Shown: one piece after another, positions 6,163 to 14,375 of the stretch
Layout: each line of letters begins with the position of its first letter
How positions within the stretch are numbered: position 1 is the first letter of the stretch
DNA from: Candidatus Methanosuratincola sp.
GTDB taxonomy: Archaea; Thermoproteota; Methanomethylicia; Methanomethylicales; Methanomethylicaceae
Reading direction: 5' to 3'
Assembly (NCBI GenBank): GCA_029907755.1
Contig: JARYLH010000005.1
Location: forward strand, 1 to 25,585
Length of the DNA stretch: 25,585 nt
Translations under genes and position numbers: made by a program
The notes under the pieces: model-generated
Database searches by the model: none
Seen by the model: the letters and a program-made list of their open reading frames with translations, nothing else
What the model was told of the DNA's origin: nothing

Positions 6163-8370
6163 TCACATCGACATGAATTCCTGCGGTGTTGGCGGGTTCG
6201 GCGAGAGACCCTTCCTTTCGCGGATCTTCTTTATCGTGTCAGCGAGCAGGCTCGACGGCACCGGGGACCACCTGGCGAATTCCGTGCCCCAGAACGCTTT
6301 GCCTGCGGTCGCGCTCCTGAGCTGATCGGACAGATCGAATGTTTCCGAAACGGGTATCTCCGAGACCAAGTGCATCACCTGACCGGCCTGATCCATGCTG
6401 ATGATCTTCCCACGCTTCCCAGCTACGATTCTAGTGACGCCTCCCAAGAAGTCCTGGGGGACCTTCATGTCGAGCTTGATGATGGGCTCGAGGAGTATCG
6501 GGTTGCACGAGAGGAAGCCGCAGAACATCGCATCGCGCATCGCCGGCATTATCTGGCCAGGTCCCCTGTGCGCGGGATCCTCGTGGACGTTTGCGTCCAC
6601 AAGCAGTACCTTGAGGCCCCTGATCGGCTCCCTCGCAAGCGGACCTTCTGAGACGTTGAGGCGGAAAGCCTGGATTATGGTGTCCTTGATCTCGCGTATG
6701 TACTGCAGACCCTTGGTGGCATCGACCAAGACGTTAACATAGCTGTCGATTGCCCATATGCCCTTCGCTTCCTCGTTGTCCCAGCCTGCCTTCTCCCTCA
6801 GGATCCTGACCCTCTCCTTGGAGTCCATGTCCTCGTATATGATGCCCTGCTGTATCAGATCGATAGTCTCTTGGTTGAGCGGCTCAACCTTCAGGTATAG
6901 GCGGTTGTGCTTGTTCGGGGACTTGCCCTCGAATGGACCTCCCGATCCGGTGAGGCTCTCCCTGTACACGACGATCGGCGGGGTGGTGGTTATCTCTATT
7001 CCGCCTGTCCTCTGCTTCAGATCCCAAAGGGCGATCTCGAGGTGGAGGCTCCCCATGCCTGCGATGAGGTACTCTCCGGTCTCCTGGTTGATCTTGACTG
7101 ACAGCGTCGGATCCTCGATGGCCATCTTGTGGAGCGCGTCGATCAGCTTCGGCAGATCCCTGCTGTACTTCGGCTCGATCGCCACTGTCACAACAGGGTC
7201 GCTGATGTACTTCATCTTCTCGAACGGGAACATTGAGTCCTTGTCAGCCGGCCTCACGAGGGTCTCGCCTGCACGTGCGTTGTCAAGACCTAGGAGCGCC
7301 ACGATGTTGCCGGAGGCCATCTCTGGGCAGATCTCGCGGTACGGACCCATGTAGAGGCTTACCTGCTGCACCCTGCCTTCGCTCTTGGACATCAGACCGT
7401 AGAGCGGCTCACCCTCGTGTATTGTGCCGGAGAATATCCTCCCGGTGACGACTGGGCCAGCATGCGGATCAACAATGACTTTGTTTACGCAGATCACAAG
7501 AGGACCGTTCTCGTCGCAGTTGAGCATCGCCTGCCCAATGGGCGAGTTTATGTCGCCCTTCCAGATCTTGGGGATCCTGTACTTCTGCGCTTCGACGGGG
7601 TTGGGGACATGGTCGACAGCCATATCCAAGATTGCGATGTGCAGCGGGAACTCCTTCTGCAGGCGCTCTATGTCGCCCTTGTTGTAGGCATCGATCACGT
7701 CTGAGAATTTCATGCCCTTTGCCTTTATGATCGGGAGTGTGAAGCCCCACTTGTGTAGGGCCGATCCGAACGCGACCTGGCCCTTGTCAGGGTTAACCTT
7801 CCACTTGTCCTTGAATTCCGGATCGGCGTATGTCTCAAGAAGCGCGTTGAAGTCGCGTATGATCTTGAGGAGCCGCTCCAATATCTCTTGGGGGCTCAGC
7901 CTGAGCTCTTTTATCAGCCGATCCACCTTGTTCACGTAGAGCAGCGGCCTGACCTTCTCGTCCATTGCCTGCCTCAGGACGGTCTCTGTCTGGGTCATCA
8001 CGCCCTCGACGCTGTCGACGACGACTATTCCCCCGTCCATTACCCTCAGGGACCTGGTGACGTGCCCCGTGAAGTCCACGTGCCCGGGGGTGTCAACCAA
8101 GTTGATGACATAGCTCTGATCGTTTTTCTCGTGGAGGAGGCTTACGTTTGCAGCCTTGACGGTCATCTGCCTCAGCTGCTCGATCTCCACATAATCGAGC
8201 GCGAGCGCCTGCGCGGCGATCTTCTGGGATATGAGACCCGCACCTGCCAGCAGGCTGTCCGAGAGAGTCGTCTTCCCATGGTCGACGTGCGCAAGGGTAC
8301 CGATGTTCCTGACGTTGAGCTTATTGCTCATGAGTTTTATGATTTCTTCAGTCTGTTTATACTTCGGCAA
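6163..8370 (-). CDS. fusA: Translation elongation factor 2 (aEF-2)
   Basis: The ribosomal translocase GTPase, 735 residues. G1 is AHVDHGKT (about residues 23-30), G3 is DTPGH, G4 is NKVD. Domain IV has the HEDPAHRGPGQ loop, whose second His is the diphthamide site. The start is chosen as TTG 8370, giving LPKYKQTEEIIKLM, which matches the conserved archaeal N-terminus. GAGGC at 8378-8382 lies eight bases upstream and a TATA box at about 8408-8418 lies beyond that, so the longer open frame from 8481 is not used. ATG 8331 would cut conserved sequence. It is monocistronic, with the tRNA-Gly gene and the element downstream on the same strand. Confidence 0.97.
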   Translation of the reverse strand: MPKYKQTEEIIKLMSNKLNVRNIGTLAHVDHGKTTLSDSLLAGAGLISQKIAAQALALDYVEIEQLRQMTVKAANVSLLHEKNDQSYVINLVDTPGHVDFTGHVTRSLRVMDGGIVVVDSVEGVMTQTETVLRQAMDEKVRPLLYVNKVDRLIKELRLSPQEILERLLKIIRDFNALLETYADPEFKDKWKVNPDKGQVAFGSALHKWGFTLPIIKAKGMKFSDVIDAYNKGDIERLQKEFPLHIAILDMAVDHVPNPVEAQKYRIPKIWKGDINSPIGQAMLNCDENGPLVICVNKVIVDPHAGPVVTGRIFSGTIHEGEPLYGLMSKSEGRVQQVSLYMGPYREICPEMASGNIVALLGLDNARAGETLVRPADKDSMFPFEKMKYISDPVVTVAIEPKYSRDLPKLIDALHKMAIEDPTLSVKINQETGEYLIAGMGSLHLEIALWDLKQRTGGIEITTTPPIVVYRESLTGSGGPFEGKSPNKHNRLYLKVEPLNQETIDLIQQGIIYEDMDSKERVRILREKAGWDNEEAKGIWAIDSYVNVLVDATKGLQYIREIKDTIIQAFRLNVSEGPLAREPIRGLKVLLVDANVHEDPAHRGPGQIMPAMRDAMFCGFLSCNPILLEPIIKLDMKVPQDFLGGVTRIVAGKRGKIISMDQAGQVMHLVSEIPVSETFDLSDQLRSATAGKAFWGTEFARWSPVPSSLLADTIKKIRERKGLSPNPPTPQEFMSM

Positions 8371-8407
8371 TTTACACGCCTCGCTACAAAAGGCGAAACG
8401 CAAGCTA

Positions 8408-8418
8408 GTTTTTAAAAG
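8408..8418 (-). promoter_or_regulatory. TATA box of the EF-2 gene
   Basis: The minus strand reads ACTTTTAAAAAC, so transcription would start near 8387. The 17-base leader then holds the GAGGC binding site, which fixes the TTG start. Confidence 0.6.
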
Positions 8419-8499
8419 TTTCTTAATCCGATCTCGGGGGAGGGAGATAATTGCTGACGAGCGGGCGCTCGTTAGCCTCACAGGGGAAATGGAGTCGCG

Positions 8500-9111
8500 T
8501 CACTCGATCGTGGCGTGCCGCTTCTTGAGATCGGTCTCAGTGGCTCCTAGCCGCTGCATGAGTTCAGCCACAAGGCTGTCGAGGAATATGTTCAGGGTCA
8601 CCTCGAAGAGAGTGCCCAGAGGCGCAAGGGGCTCATGGGACCCGAGTATCTGCCTGATCACATAGTCGTCCTCCGTTGCCAGCTTTGTCCTGCCCGGGAT
8701 TATTACGCATTGATCGGACAGCTTTGCCAAGGTGGAGTCCCTGTGGGAGGTTATTGCGAGTATCTTGGCCCCGATCTCCTTTCCAGCCGTCGCGGAGGTC
8801 ACGACCATCCTGGTAGTGCCTGACCCTGAAATCGATATTATCAGGTCCCCCTGTCCGAGGGCGGGCGTTATTGTCTCTCCGAAGACGTAGACATTGAAGC
8901 CCAAGTGCATCAGGCGCATAGCAAACGCCTTCCCAGCAAGGCCCGATCTGCCCGCACCTATTACCATTATCTTTTTGCCGTCCCTTTTGGTATCGATGAG
9001 CAACGAAATTGCGTTCTCTACCTCGTCGTCATCAATAACCTTCGATGCGTATAAGACATAGTTTGCCATTTCGCGCATGAAGCACTTAACCAAGCAGTCT
9101 TTTGACGACAT
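8500..9111 (-). CDS. hxlB: 6-phospho-3-hexuloisomerase (SIS domain)
   Basis: A 203-residue SIS-domain sugar-phosphate isomerase. The family enzyme interconverts 3-hexulose 6-phosphate and fructose 6-phosphate in the ribulose monophosphate pathway, which many archaea use to make ribose phosphates. Visible marks are VIGAGRSGLAGKAFAMRLMHLG, ISGSGTT for phosphosugar binding, and ILGSHEPLAPLGTLFE near the C-terminus, a typical PHI segment. I start at ATG 9111 because a TATA-like GTTAAATTGC at 9141-9150 overlaps the codons of a longer version. The partner hexulose-phosphate synthase is not in the window. General SIS isomerases are the alternative, but the C-terminal motif favours PHI. Confidence 0.85.
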   Translation of the reverse strand: MSSKDCLVKCFMREMANYVLYASKVIDDDEVENAISLLIDTKRDGKKIMVIGAGRSGLAGKAFAMRLMHLGFNVYVFGETITPALGQGDLIISISGSGTTRMVVTSATAGKEIGAKILAITSHRDSTLAKLSDQCVIIPGRTKLATEDDYVIRQILGSHEPLAPLGTLFEVTLNIFLDSLVAELMQRLGATETDLKKRHATIE

Positions 9112-9140
9112 AAGTCTCAGAGAAGGAGTAGAATTTTTCG

Positions 9141-9150
9141 GCAATTTAAC
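9141..9150 (-). promoter_or_regulatory. TATA box of the hexuloisomerase gene
   Basis: The minus strand reads GTTAAATTGC about 35 bases before ATG 9111. A start at 9144 would lie within it and is therefore unlikely. Confidence 0.5.
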
Positions 9151-9216
9151 TCTGTCGGCAGGTAACCAGACCCCGTCCCGCGCCCTCCCGACAGGCAGGT
9201 ATCGAAAGCCTCCGGA

Positions 9217-9966
9217 TCACAGCAGCATGTTGACCGCGAACAGTACCAGGGCTGAACCAACGGCAGCCAAGACGAACAGGAGGTCGTTGTGACCCATCTT
9301 CAGAACGTACAGCGAAGTCCTCTTTTTGCTTGCCCCGAAAGCACGGGACTCCATTGCGTCTGCTACCAATTCGGCCCTGCGGAATGAACTGATTATGAGG
9401 GGTATGAGGACCGGGATGTAGTTCCTGATCCTTGAGACGAAATTCCCCTTCTCCATCTCGAGCCCCCTCGAGCGCTGCGCGTCCATTATGTACTGCGCCT
9501 CCCTGCTTAGGGTGGGGACGAACCGCATTGCCATATTGAAAGTCAGGGCATAGTCGTAGGGGATTTTTAGCTGAACCATGGATTGGGTCAGGTCTTCAGG
9601 CGAAGTTGTCAAGAAGAATATCGAGAAGACGGAGATGAGGTTAAGGAACCGGAGGGACATGGCGATTGCCGAGACTGCGGCGTCAAGGAGATTTCCCGAG
9701 TAATAGGCGGCTGGGGCGAAGTTGAAGATGAATATGAAGACGATGAAGAATAGTGACCCCCTCAGGGACTGCCTCCACCTGGCAGATACCTTGCCGACGT
9801 ACACCATCGGTAAGAAAGAAAGGAATATGATTAGGAGTGCCACAGGATTTGTGAAATACACGGTGAGTGAGGTGAAGAGTATCAGGTAGACCAGCTTGGA
9901 GCGGGGGTCGATCCTGTGGAGGATCGTTGATCCCCTCCTGTACTCGAAAGCCTTGAAGACCTTCAT
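9217..9966 (-). CDS. ecfT: ECF transporter transmembrane component T (EcfT/CbiQ family)
   Basis: A 249-residue integral membrane protein that couples ATPase action to a substrate-binding S component in energy-coupling-factor importers for vitamins or metal ions. It has an N-terminal RIDPRSKL, a CbiQ hallmark. Several hydrophobic helices follow, then the two coupling-helix signatures AQRSRG and MESRAFG that contact the ATPases. The start is ATG 9966, which overlaps the TGA of the upstream ATPase gene as ATGA. The A1-A2-T order with overlaps at each junction shows one operon. No S component lies next to it, so this is probably a shared (group II) module serving S proteins encoded elsewhere. Confidence 0.92.
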   Translation of the reverse strand: MKVFKAFEYRRGSTILHRIDPRSKLVYLILFTSLTVYFTNPVALLIIFLSFLPMVYVGKVSARWRQSLRGSLFFIVFIFIFNFAPAAYYSGNLLDAAVSAIAMSLRFLNLISVFSIFFLTTSPEDLTQSMVQLKIPYDYALTFNMAMRFVPTLSREAQYIMDAQRSRGLEMEKGNFVSRIRNYIPVLIPLIISSFRRAELVADAMESRAFGASKKRTSLYVLKMGHNDLLFVLAAVGSALVLFAVNMLL

Positions 9967-10778
9967 TTTAGCTCGCCTCGCAGCATCTGCCTGATCTCTT
10001 TGACGATCATATCCGCGTTTATCGAGGGGGCGTTCAGACCCATCTTCCAAGAGAGCTCTGCCAGTTGCGGAGGCAATATCGAGGAGGCTTCCATGACGTC
10101 TTTCCTAACCAGCATATCCTCGGTCGGGCCGTCTGCGATGACCCTCCCCCTGGACATCACTACGACCCTCGGTATGAAGTCCGCGACGAACTCGATATCG
10201 TGCGTCACCACGATTACGGTCTTTCCCTGTCGGTTCAGCTTGGTGAGCGTTGTGGCCAGCCTCGTCTTCTGGAGGCTGTCCTGCCCCGTTGTTGGTTCGT
10301 CGAGGACTATTATCTGGGGATCATAGCACAGAACTGATGCCAATGAAACGCGCTTCTTCTCCCCGCCGCTCAGCGTGAATGGGGATCGGTCGCGGTAATT
10401 GGAGAGGCTGAATTCGATCAAAGCCCACTCCACCCTCTTCGCGATCTCATCTGGCGGCAGACCAAAGTTTGTAAGCGCGAAGGAGAGCTCCTTCTCGACG
10501 GTCTCTGCAAAGAGCATGTGGTCCGGGTTCTGGAAGACGAGGCCGACCTTCCTCGCCAGCGTCGCAACGGTGGTCTCCATCGTGTCAATCCCCTCCACGA
10601 TGACCCTCCCGCGCTGGGGCTTGAGGAGGCCGTTCAGGTGCTTGACGAGCGTAGTCTTGCCAGCGCCGTTCTCCCCCACGATCGCCAGGAGCTCCGAATC
10701 CATGACCTCCAGGTCAACGCCGTCGAGCGCGTTTATCCCGTCACCGTAGGAGTATGTCACGCCTTCTACCCTGATCAA
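9963..10778 (-). CDS. ecfA2: ECF transporter ATPase (second A component)
   Basis: An ABC ATPase of 271 residues. Walker A GENGAGKTT is at about 35-43, the Q loop FQNPDHMLF follows, the signature is LSGGEKKR, Walker B IIVLDEPT, and the switch His is in VTHD. The NPDxxxF form of the Q loop is typical of ECF ATPases. A C-terminal extension of about 60 residues after GPT may mediate dimer contact. It overlaps the first ATPase gene by four bases at its 5' end and ecfT by four at its 3' end, so the three subunits are translationally coupled. Assignment to A1 or A2 is by order only. Confidence 0.92.
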   Translation of the reverse strand: MIRVEGVTYSYGDGINALDGVDLEVMDSELLAIVGENGAGKTTLVKHLNGLLKPQRGRVIVEGIDTMETTVATLARKVGLVFQNPDHMLFAETVEKELSFALTNFGLPPDEIAKRVEWALIEFSLSNYRDRSPFTLSGGEKKRVSLASVLCYDPQIIVLDEPTTGQDSLQKTRLATTLTKLNRQGKTVIVVTHDIEFVADFIPRVVVMSRGRVIADGPTEDMLVRKDVMEASSILPPQLAELSWKMGLNAPSINADMIVKEIRQMLRGELK

Positions 10779-11617
10779 GACACCCTCCCCCTCACGTAAG
10801 AAGCGAGCTCATCGGAAGTTAGAAACCTTAACGGTTCGCCAATGACGGCTGAAAGGCGCTTAGAAACTTGGACTACCTTCGGGATGCCAACCCCAAGCTC
10901 GCAGACCTTATCGGAGTAGAGCACCTCTCTGGGTGGCCCGTCGGCAACTATGCGCCCCCCTTCAAAGACCACGCACCTGTCGACCAAGTGGCTGACCATC
11001 TCCAGCCTGTGCTCTACGAGTATGACCGTAACCCCGTTTTTGTTTAGCCTCTGCATCAGCTCAAGAACCGACTTGGCACTCACCGGATCGAGGTTGGCGG
11101 TAGGCTCATCGAGGACGAGCACTTTCGGCTTCATGGCCAAAAGCGCTGCGATAGCGACCTTCTGCTGCTCTCCCCCCGAGAGCTCCTCAGGGGATTTCTC
11201 CTTCAGGTGCGATATGCCAACAATCTCGAGCGCCTCCTCGACGCGCATCGCGATCTCTTCCCTTGGGAGGGCCAAGTTCTCAGGGCCAAATGCGACCTCG
11301 CGCTCCACGGTGGTGCAAAAAAGCTCGTTTTCGGGGTTCTGGAAGACCAGACCGACCCGCTGGGCCAGCTCGTAGACCGGAGTCGAGGTAGTCGACAACC
11401 CATCCACCACGACGGTCCCTTTGAAGTCGCCCCCGTAAGAGTTCGGTATGAGCCCATTAAGTGCCCTGCAGAAGGTCGTCTTTCCGCAGCCGCTCGGTCC
11501 CGTGACGAGAACGAACTCGCCTGGCTCTGCTTTGAAGTCGACGTCAATTAGGCTAGGGATTTCTGACTCGGGGTAGGTATAGGAGAGCCCTTTGACCTCA
11601 ATGATCGCCAAAACCAT
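10775..11617 (-). CDS. ecfA1: ECF transporter ATPase (first A component)
   Basis: An ABC ATPase of 280 residues from ATG 11617. Walker A is GPSGCGKTT, the Q loop FQNPENELF, signature LSGGEQQK, Walker B VLVLDEPT, and the switch His is in VEHR. The two NP-containing Q loops in neighbouring genes mark a heterodimeric ECF pair. Earlier GTG codons at 11629 and 11620 are possible starts. A TATA box on the minus strand at 11651-11660 would begin the message near 11629, so all three starts give almost no leader. This is the first gene of the module. Confidence 0.92.
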   Translation of the reverse strand: MVLAIIEVKGLSYTYPESEIPSLIDVDFKAEPGEFVLVTGPSGCGKTTFCRALNGLIPNSYGGDFKGTVVVDGLSTTSTPVYELAQRVGLVFQNPENELFCTTVEREVAFGPENLALPREEIAMRVEEALEIVGISHLKEKSPEELSGGEQQKVAIAALLAMKPKVLVLDEPTANLDPVSAKSVLELMQRLNKNGVTVILVEHRLEMVSHLVDRCVVFEGGRIVADGPPREVLYSDKVCELGVGIPKVVQVSKRLSAVIGEPLRFLTSDELASYVRGRVS

Positions 11618-11650
11618 CACCGGGAGCACTAATCAGAGAATTTGGAGCTC

Positions 11651-11660
11651 TAATAAATGT
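11651..11660 (-). promoter_or_regulatory. TATA box of the ECF operon
   Basis: The minus strand reads ACATTTATTA about 35-45 bases before ATG 11617. It lies between the DHH gene end and the ECF operon, so the latter is a separate unit from the superoperon. Confidence 0.5.
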
Positions 11661-11666
11661 AGCTAC

Positions 11667-12668
11667 TCAATCACGGGTTGAGATCTCCTTCATCTCCCCG
11701 GGTTTCAGGCCAAGCTTTTCGGATATTAAGGCCAGTGCCGCACCGACTGCCTCTTCAGGGGGCGCGGAGACCTTTGCGCTTGCCGCGGATGGATGCCCAC
11801 CACCGGTTCCGGAAAATCGCTCGACCAGCGGGTGCATCACACAGCTCGCAAGGTTCAGGGAAGTCGACCGCTGGAACCTCTCATTCAGGCGCCCCGTTAT
11901 GCGTGACGTGCCGTCCTCGCTGCTTGCCACTATGGCCAGATCGGCGCCCAAGTCTGTTAGGGACCGCGCCACCGAGGCCTCGAATGCGCCTATGCTCGAA
12001 GTGGCGAAGATCCAGTCCCTTGCGCGGTAAAGTTTGGCCCTTGCGACGCCCTTGAGGCGCGCTATCCTCTCTGAGATATCCTGCTCGTTGAGCAGCATCT
12101 CCAAGGCAAGGGCGAAGTCGGCACCCCTGCGCAGCATCTTTGATGCGGCTTTAATCGAAGCATTCGGCTGAACGAGGAAGCGGCGGGAGTCGTAAATTAG
12201 GCCGGTCAGCAGGGCCTGGATCGCGCGCCTGTCGAGGTACTTTTTTGGGATGGAACGGTAGACGATCTCGCATGTCGAGGATGTCCGCATCAGCCTCGAA
12301 TAGACCGCGCCACCGAGGCAGCCTGGCTCCTCTGTGTGGTGGTCGATTATTGCGTAAGGGATCCTCCTACTGCCAACGAGCCCTTTGACCTCGGGTAGCT
12401 GGTCCAGCGAGGGCATGTCGACCAGCACCAGAAGTTCGCATGCCTCGTCCAAAGACTCTTCGAAGTCGATGTTAAGATACTCAACAAGCTTCGATGACGC
12501 CGCGTTCACCCCGTCCGGCGCGAGGATCGACACTGCCACGGAAGGGTTTCTGGCGCGGAGGGCTGACTGTATCGCATACGCTGAACCTATGCAGTCCGGG
12601 TCGGCATTGGGGTGGCAGAGCAGGACGACCCTTCCGTAAGAGGACAGGAAATCGAGAAGATCAGGCAA
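11667..12668 (-). CDS. DHH-family phosphoesterase
   Basis: A 333-residue member of the DHH/DHHA1 superfamily, which includes RecJ-like nucleases and enzymes that degrade nanoRNA or cyclic dinucleotides. The metal-binding motifs are visible: HPNADPDCIGS at about 19-29, a VDMPS strand end at about 87-91, and IDHH at about 113-116. The DHHA1 end carries GTGGGHPSAASA. It starts with TTG 12668, seven bases past the upstream stop's first base, so coding regions overlap slightly. It is the last gene of the superoperon and shares an upstream with exosome genes, which suggests work on short RNA products; that is inference. Confidence 0.88.
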   Translation of the reverse strand: MPDLLDFLSSYGRVVLLCHPNADPDCIGSAYAIQSALRARNPSVAVSILAPDGVNAASSKLVEYLNIDFEESLDEACELLVLVDMPSLDQLPEVKGLVGSRRIPYAIIDHHTEEPGCLGGAVYSRLMRTSSTCEIVYRSIPKKYLDRRAIQALLTGLIYDSRRFLVQPNASIKAASKMLRRGADFALALEMLLNEQDISERIARLKGVARAKLYRARDWIFATSSIGAFEASVARSLTDLGADLAIVASSEDGTSRITGRLNERFQRSTSLNLASCVMHPLVERFSGTGGGHPSAASAKVSAPPEEAVGAALALISEKLGLKPGEMKEISTRD

Positions 12669-12948
12669 CTCTCTTCGCCCGCACCTTTTCGTCGATTGCC
12701 TCTAAAGCACGGTCTGCAGCCGCTTCGGCAAGCCGATCCAAATCCATGTCGACAACAGGATCGGCCTCGATTTCGACGTCGGCATTGAAGTCCAGACCGG
12801 AGCCGGTCCGCTCCGACGTGACTCTGACGTTGAGCGAGCGTATGAGGTGCCGGTCCAAGACCGAGAGCACGTACTCACGTGCTGCGTTCTCCCCGGCTAG
12901 GCAAATCTCCTCAAGCTCTTTCCTTGAAAAAAGCGGCGGCAACCCCAT
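12661..12948 (-). CDS. DUF3194-family protein
   Basis: A 95-residue archaeal protein of unknown role that commonly follows prefoldin beta. It has an N-terminal helix (SRKELEEICLAGENAAREYV), a beta part with alternating residues (SLNVRVTSERTGSGLDFNAD), then an acidic helix ending in a basic tail (KVRAKRVA). The start ATG 12948 lies five bases after the prefoldin stop. I call the family from length, pattern and position rather than from a distinctive motif. Confidence 0.7.
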   Translation of the reverse strand: MGLPPLFSRKELEEICLAGENAAREYVLSVLDRHLIRSLNVRVTSERTGSGLDFNADVEIEADPVVDMDLDRLAEAAADRALEAIDEKVRAKRVA

Positions 12949-12952
12949 AACA

Positions 12953-13315
12953 CTATCCAGAAGCGGGTGTCCTTCCGGAGACCTGTTCCATTATCGACTT
13001 ACGGAGTTCCTCCAACTGCTGCTTGAGCCTGAGTTCCTGTTTCTCAACGGTCTTTATTCTGAGGTCCAGCTCCTCTTTCTTCTCGGTCAGCTCTGCAACG
13101 ACCTTCTGCTTCTCCGTCCTGAAGAGGAGCACTCCTACGGACTTGTATACCACAGCGTCATCCGCTAGGGATTTGCTCTCATTGAGGGCTTTTTCGAGCT
13201 CCCTGCTCTCGTACTCGAACTGCTGCTTCCTAAGCACGATTGCCTTCAGCTGTTCCTGCATTTCCTGGAACCTGATCAACTGGTTCTGTACCTGTGGCGG
13301 TATCTTTTCGGCCAT
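12953..13315 (-). CDS. pfdB: Prefoldin beta subunit
   Basis: A 120-residue subunit of the hexameric prefoldin chaperone, which hands unfolded proteins to the thermosome. It shows two long coiled-coil helices, about 8-50 and 68-110, joined by a beta hairpin around VVYKSVGVLLFRT, which is the beta-subunit signature. ATG 13315 is chosen because AGGTGA in the last codons of pcc1 sits seven bases upstream; the TTG at 13321 is less likely. It follows pcc1 with a three-base gap, so it is clearly part of the operon. Confidence 0.93.
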   Translation of the reverse strand: MAEKIPPQVQNQLIRFQEMQEQLKAIVLRKQQFEYESRELEKALNESKSLADDAVVYKSVGVLLFRTEKQKVVAELTEKKEELDLRIKTVEKQELRLKQQLEELRKSIMEQVSGRTPASG

Positions 13316-13317
13316 TG

Positions 13318-13563
13318 TCAATCACCTAACTCCATAACCTCAAGAGATGTAGACAGCCAGCGTATATAAGAATTGAGTAGGGCGCGGAGGGACGCTACCG
13401 ACGAGGCTTCGATCTTAAGCAGAATTGATCCGCCTTCCTTAGCAATCGAGACCTTGGCTATACCAGGTTTTGTGTGCTTAACCTCCGGGATTATCGAGGC
13501 GAAGAGGGTGGACGCCCTGACCTCGTCTTCGAAGTCTATTTTCAAAAAGGATGAGGCGCTCAT
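13318..13563 (-). CDS. pcc1: KEOPS complex subunit Pcc1
   Basis: An 81-residue dimerising subunit of KEOPS, the complex that makes t6A in tRNA with Kae1, Bud32 and Cgi121. It shows the small alpha/beta pattern of the family: strand SSFLKIDFEDE, helix RASTLFASIIPEV, strands with VSIAKEGGSILLKIEA, and the final helix SVASLRALLNSYIRWL. ATG 13563 overlaps the upstream TGA as ATGA, so translation is coupled. Other KEOPS genes are not in the window. Confidence 0.85.
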   Translation of the reverse strand: MSASSFLKIDFEDEVRASTLFASIIPEVKHTKPGIAKVSIAKEGGSILLKIEASSVASLRALLNSYIRWLSTSLEVMELGD

Positions 13564-14090
13564 AAACCGCACCTGAAGGATTTCAGGTAGATGGCGGGGC
13601 CACACGGTAGCTTCGAGACGCTGTCAATGAAAAAGATCTCTGGCGTCCCACGGGAAAATTCGAGGTGCAACTCCGTCGCCTTCCCGCCGGCGACGGGGGA
13701 GGCGTGGTCGCCCAGGACCTTCCTTAGGCATTCATGAAGCTGGCGCAGCTCTTCCCTTTCTGGAGGGGGGAGGACCAGCGGCCTGTGCCTGGTGCTCGTC
13801 GGCGACCTGACGGTAAGCTCCCTGAAAAGCTGTACCCGCTTTATGAGGAAAGACGCGATCGGTTTCGTATCCCCAGCCTCGTAGCATTCGATCAGGCTAG
13901 GTCCTCCGAATCGGCTGTGCACTATCCACAGTTTCGAAGAGTCTTTGCTCCTGGCGCATTCAAAAAGGTAGGCCAGGCTTGCTTTACCTCTAGTAAATGT
14001 AGAAAAGGCCGCGCAGCATGCGGCCAAGTCGTTGCAAAGGGTCCTTGTCCTTTGGCTAGGCCTTAGCGAAGTTGTCAGCAGTATGGTCAT
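13560..14090 (-). CDS. Brix-domain ribosome biogenesis protein (archaeal Imp4/Rpf2-like)
   Basis: A 176-residue Brix-domain protein, the archaeal relative of Imp4, Rpf1 and others that chaperone rRNA during ribosome assembly. The N-terminus MTILLTTSLRPSQRTRTLCN with the RPSxRTR motif is the family hallmark. It is followed by TRGKASLAYLFECARSK, then the RFGGPSLIECY strand. ATG 14090 is chosen because the longer reading begins in the spacer after rpl37ae. The gene sits 21 bases after L37Ae and overlaps pcc1. In several archaea rpoP lies between L37Ae and this gene; here it does not. Confidence 0.87.
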   Translation of the reverse strand: MTILLTTSLRPSQRTRTLCNDLAACCAAFSTFTRGKASLAYLFECARSKDSSKLWIVHSRFGGPSLIECYEAGDTKPIASFLIKRVQLFRELTVRSPTSTRHRPLVLPPPEREELRQLHECLRKVLGDHASPVAGGKATELHLEFSRGTPEIFFIDSVSKLPCGPAIYLKSFRCGL

Positions 14091-14111
14091 AAAAGACCGA
14101 CACAACTGACT

Positions 14112-14375
14112 TTACTTTAGCTTGAGCTCGTCGGGCGACAGTGTCTTGCCAAGCGTAGTCTGGGGCACGGAGGCGCCGCCCGCAAAGCGAACGCCGCACG
14201 CCCTGCAGTCCCAGATCCCTGCTGCCACGCGTACAAGCTTGTCGACCGACTTGCACTTCGGGCAGCGGAGCCCCTTCTCAGATTTTTGCTCGATGGCGAG
14301 CAGCCGCTTCCTCAGCGTGGCTCCGTACCTCGGACCGAACCTTCCGGCAGACTTCACGGATTTTGTCTTCGCCAT
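14112..14375 (-). CDS. rpl37ae: 50S ribosomal protein L37Ae (eL43)
   Basis: An 87-residue large-subunit ribosomal protein. The typical start KSVKSAGRFGPRYGATLRKR leads into a zinc ribbon CPKC at about 38-41 and CRAC at about 57-60, then FAGGA. Its ATG at 14375 overlaps the stop of rrp42 (TAATG). All four Cys are present, so it is the zinc-binding form. Confidence 0.96.
   Translation of the reverse strand: MAKTKSVKSAGRFGPRYGATLRKRLLAIEQKSEKGLRCPKCKSVDKLVRVAAGIWDCRACGVRFAGGASVPQTTLGKTLSPDELKLK

Noticed and set aside
7888..8415. Long plus-strand frames opposite EF-2, the ECF genes and the helicase
   Set aside because: They mirror the codon structure of well-supported genes on the other strand and show no family features.
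8371..8481. N-terminal extension of EF-2
   Set aside because: It spans the TATA box and leader and has no match to conserved EF-2 starts.
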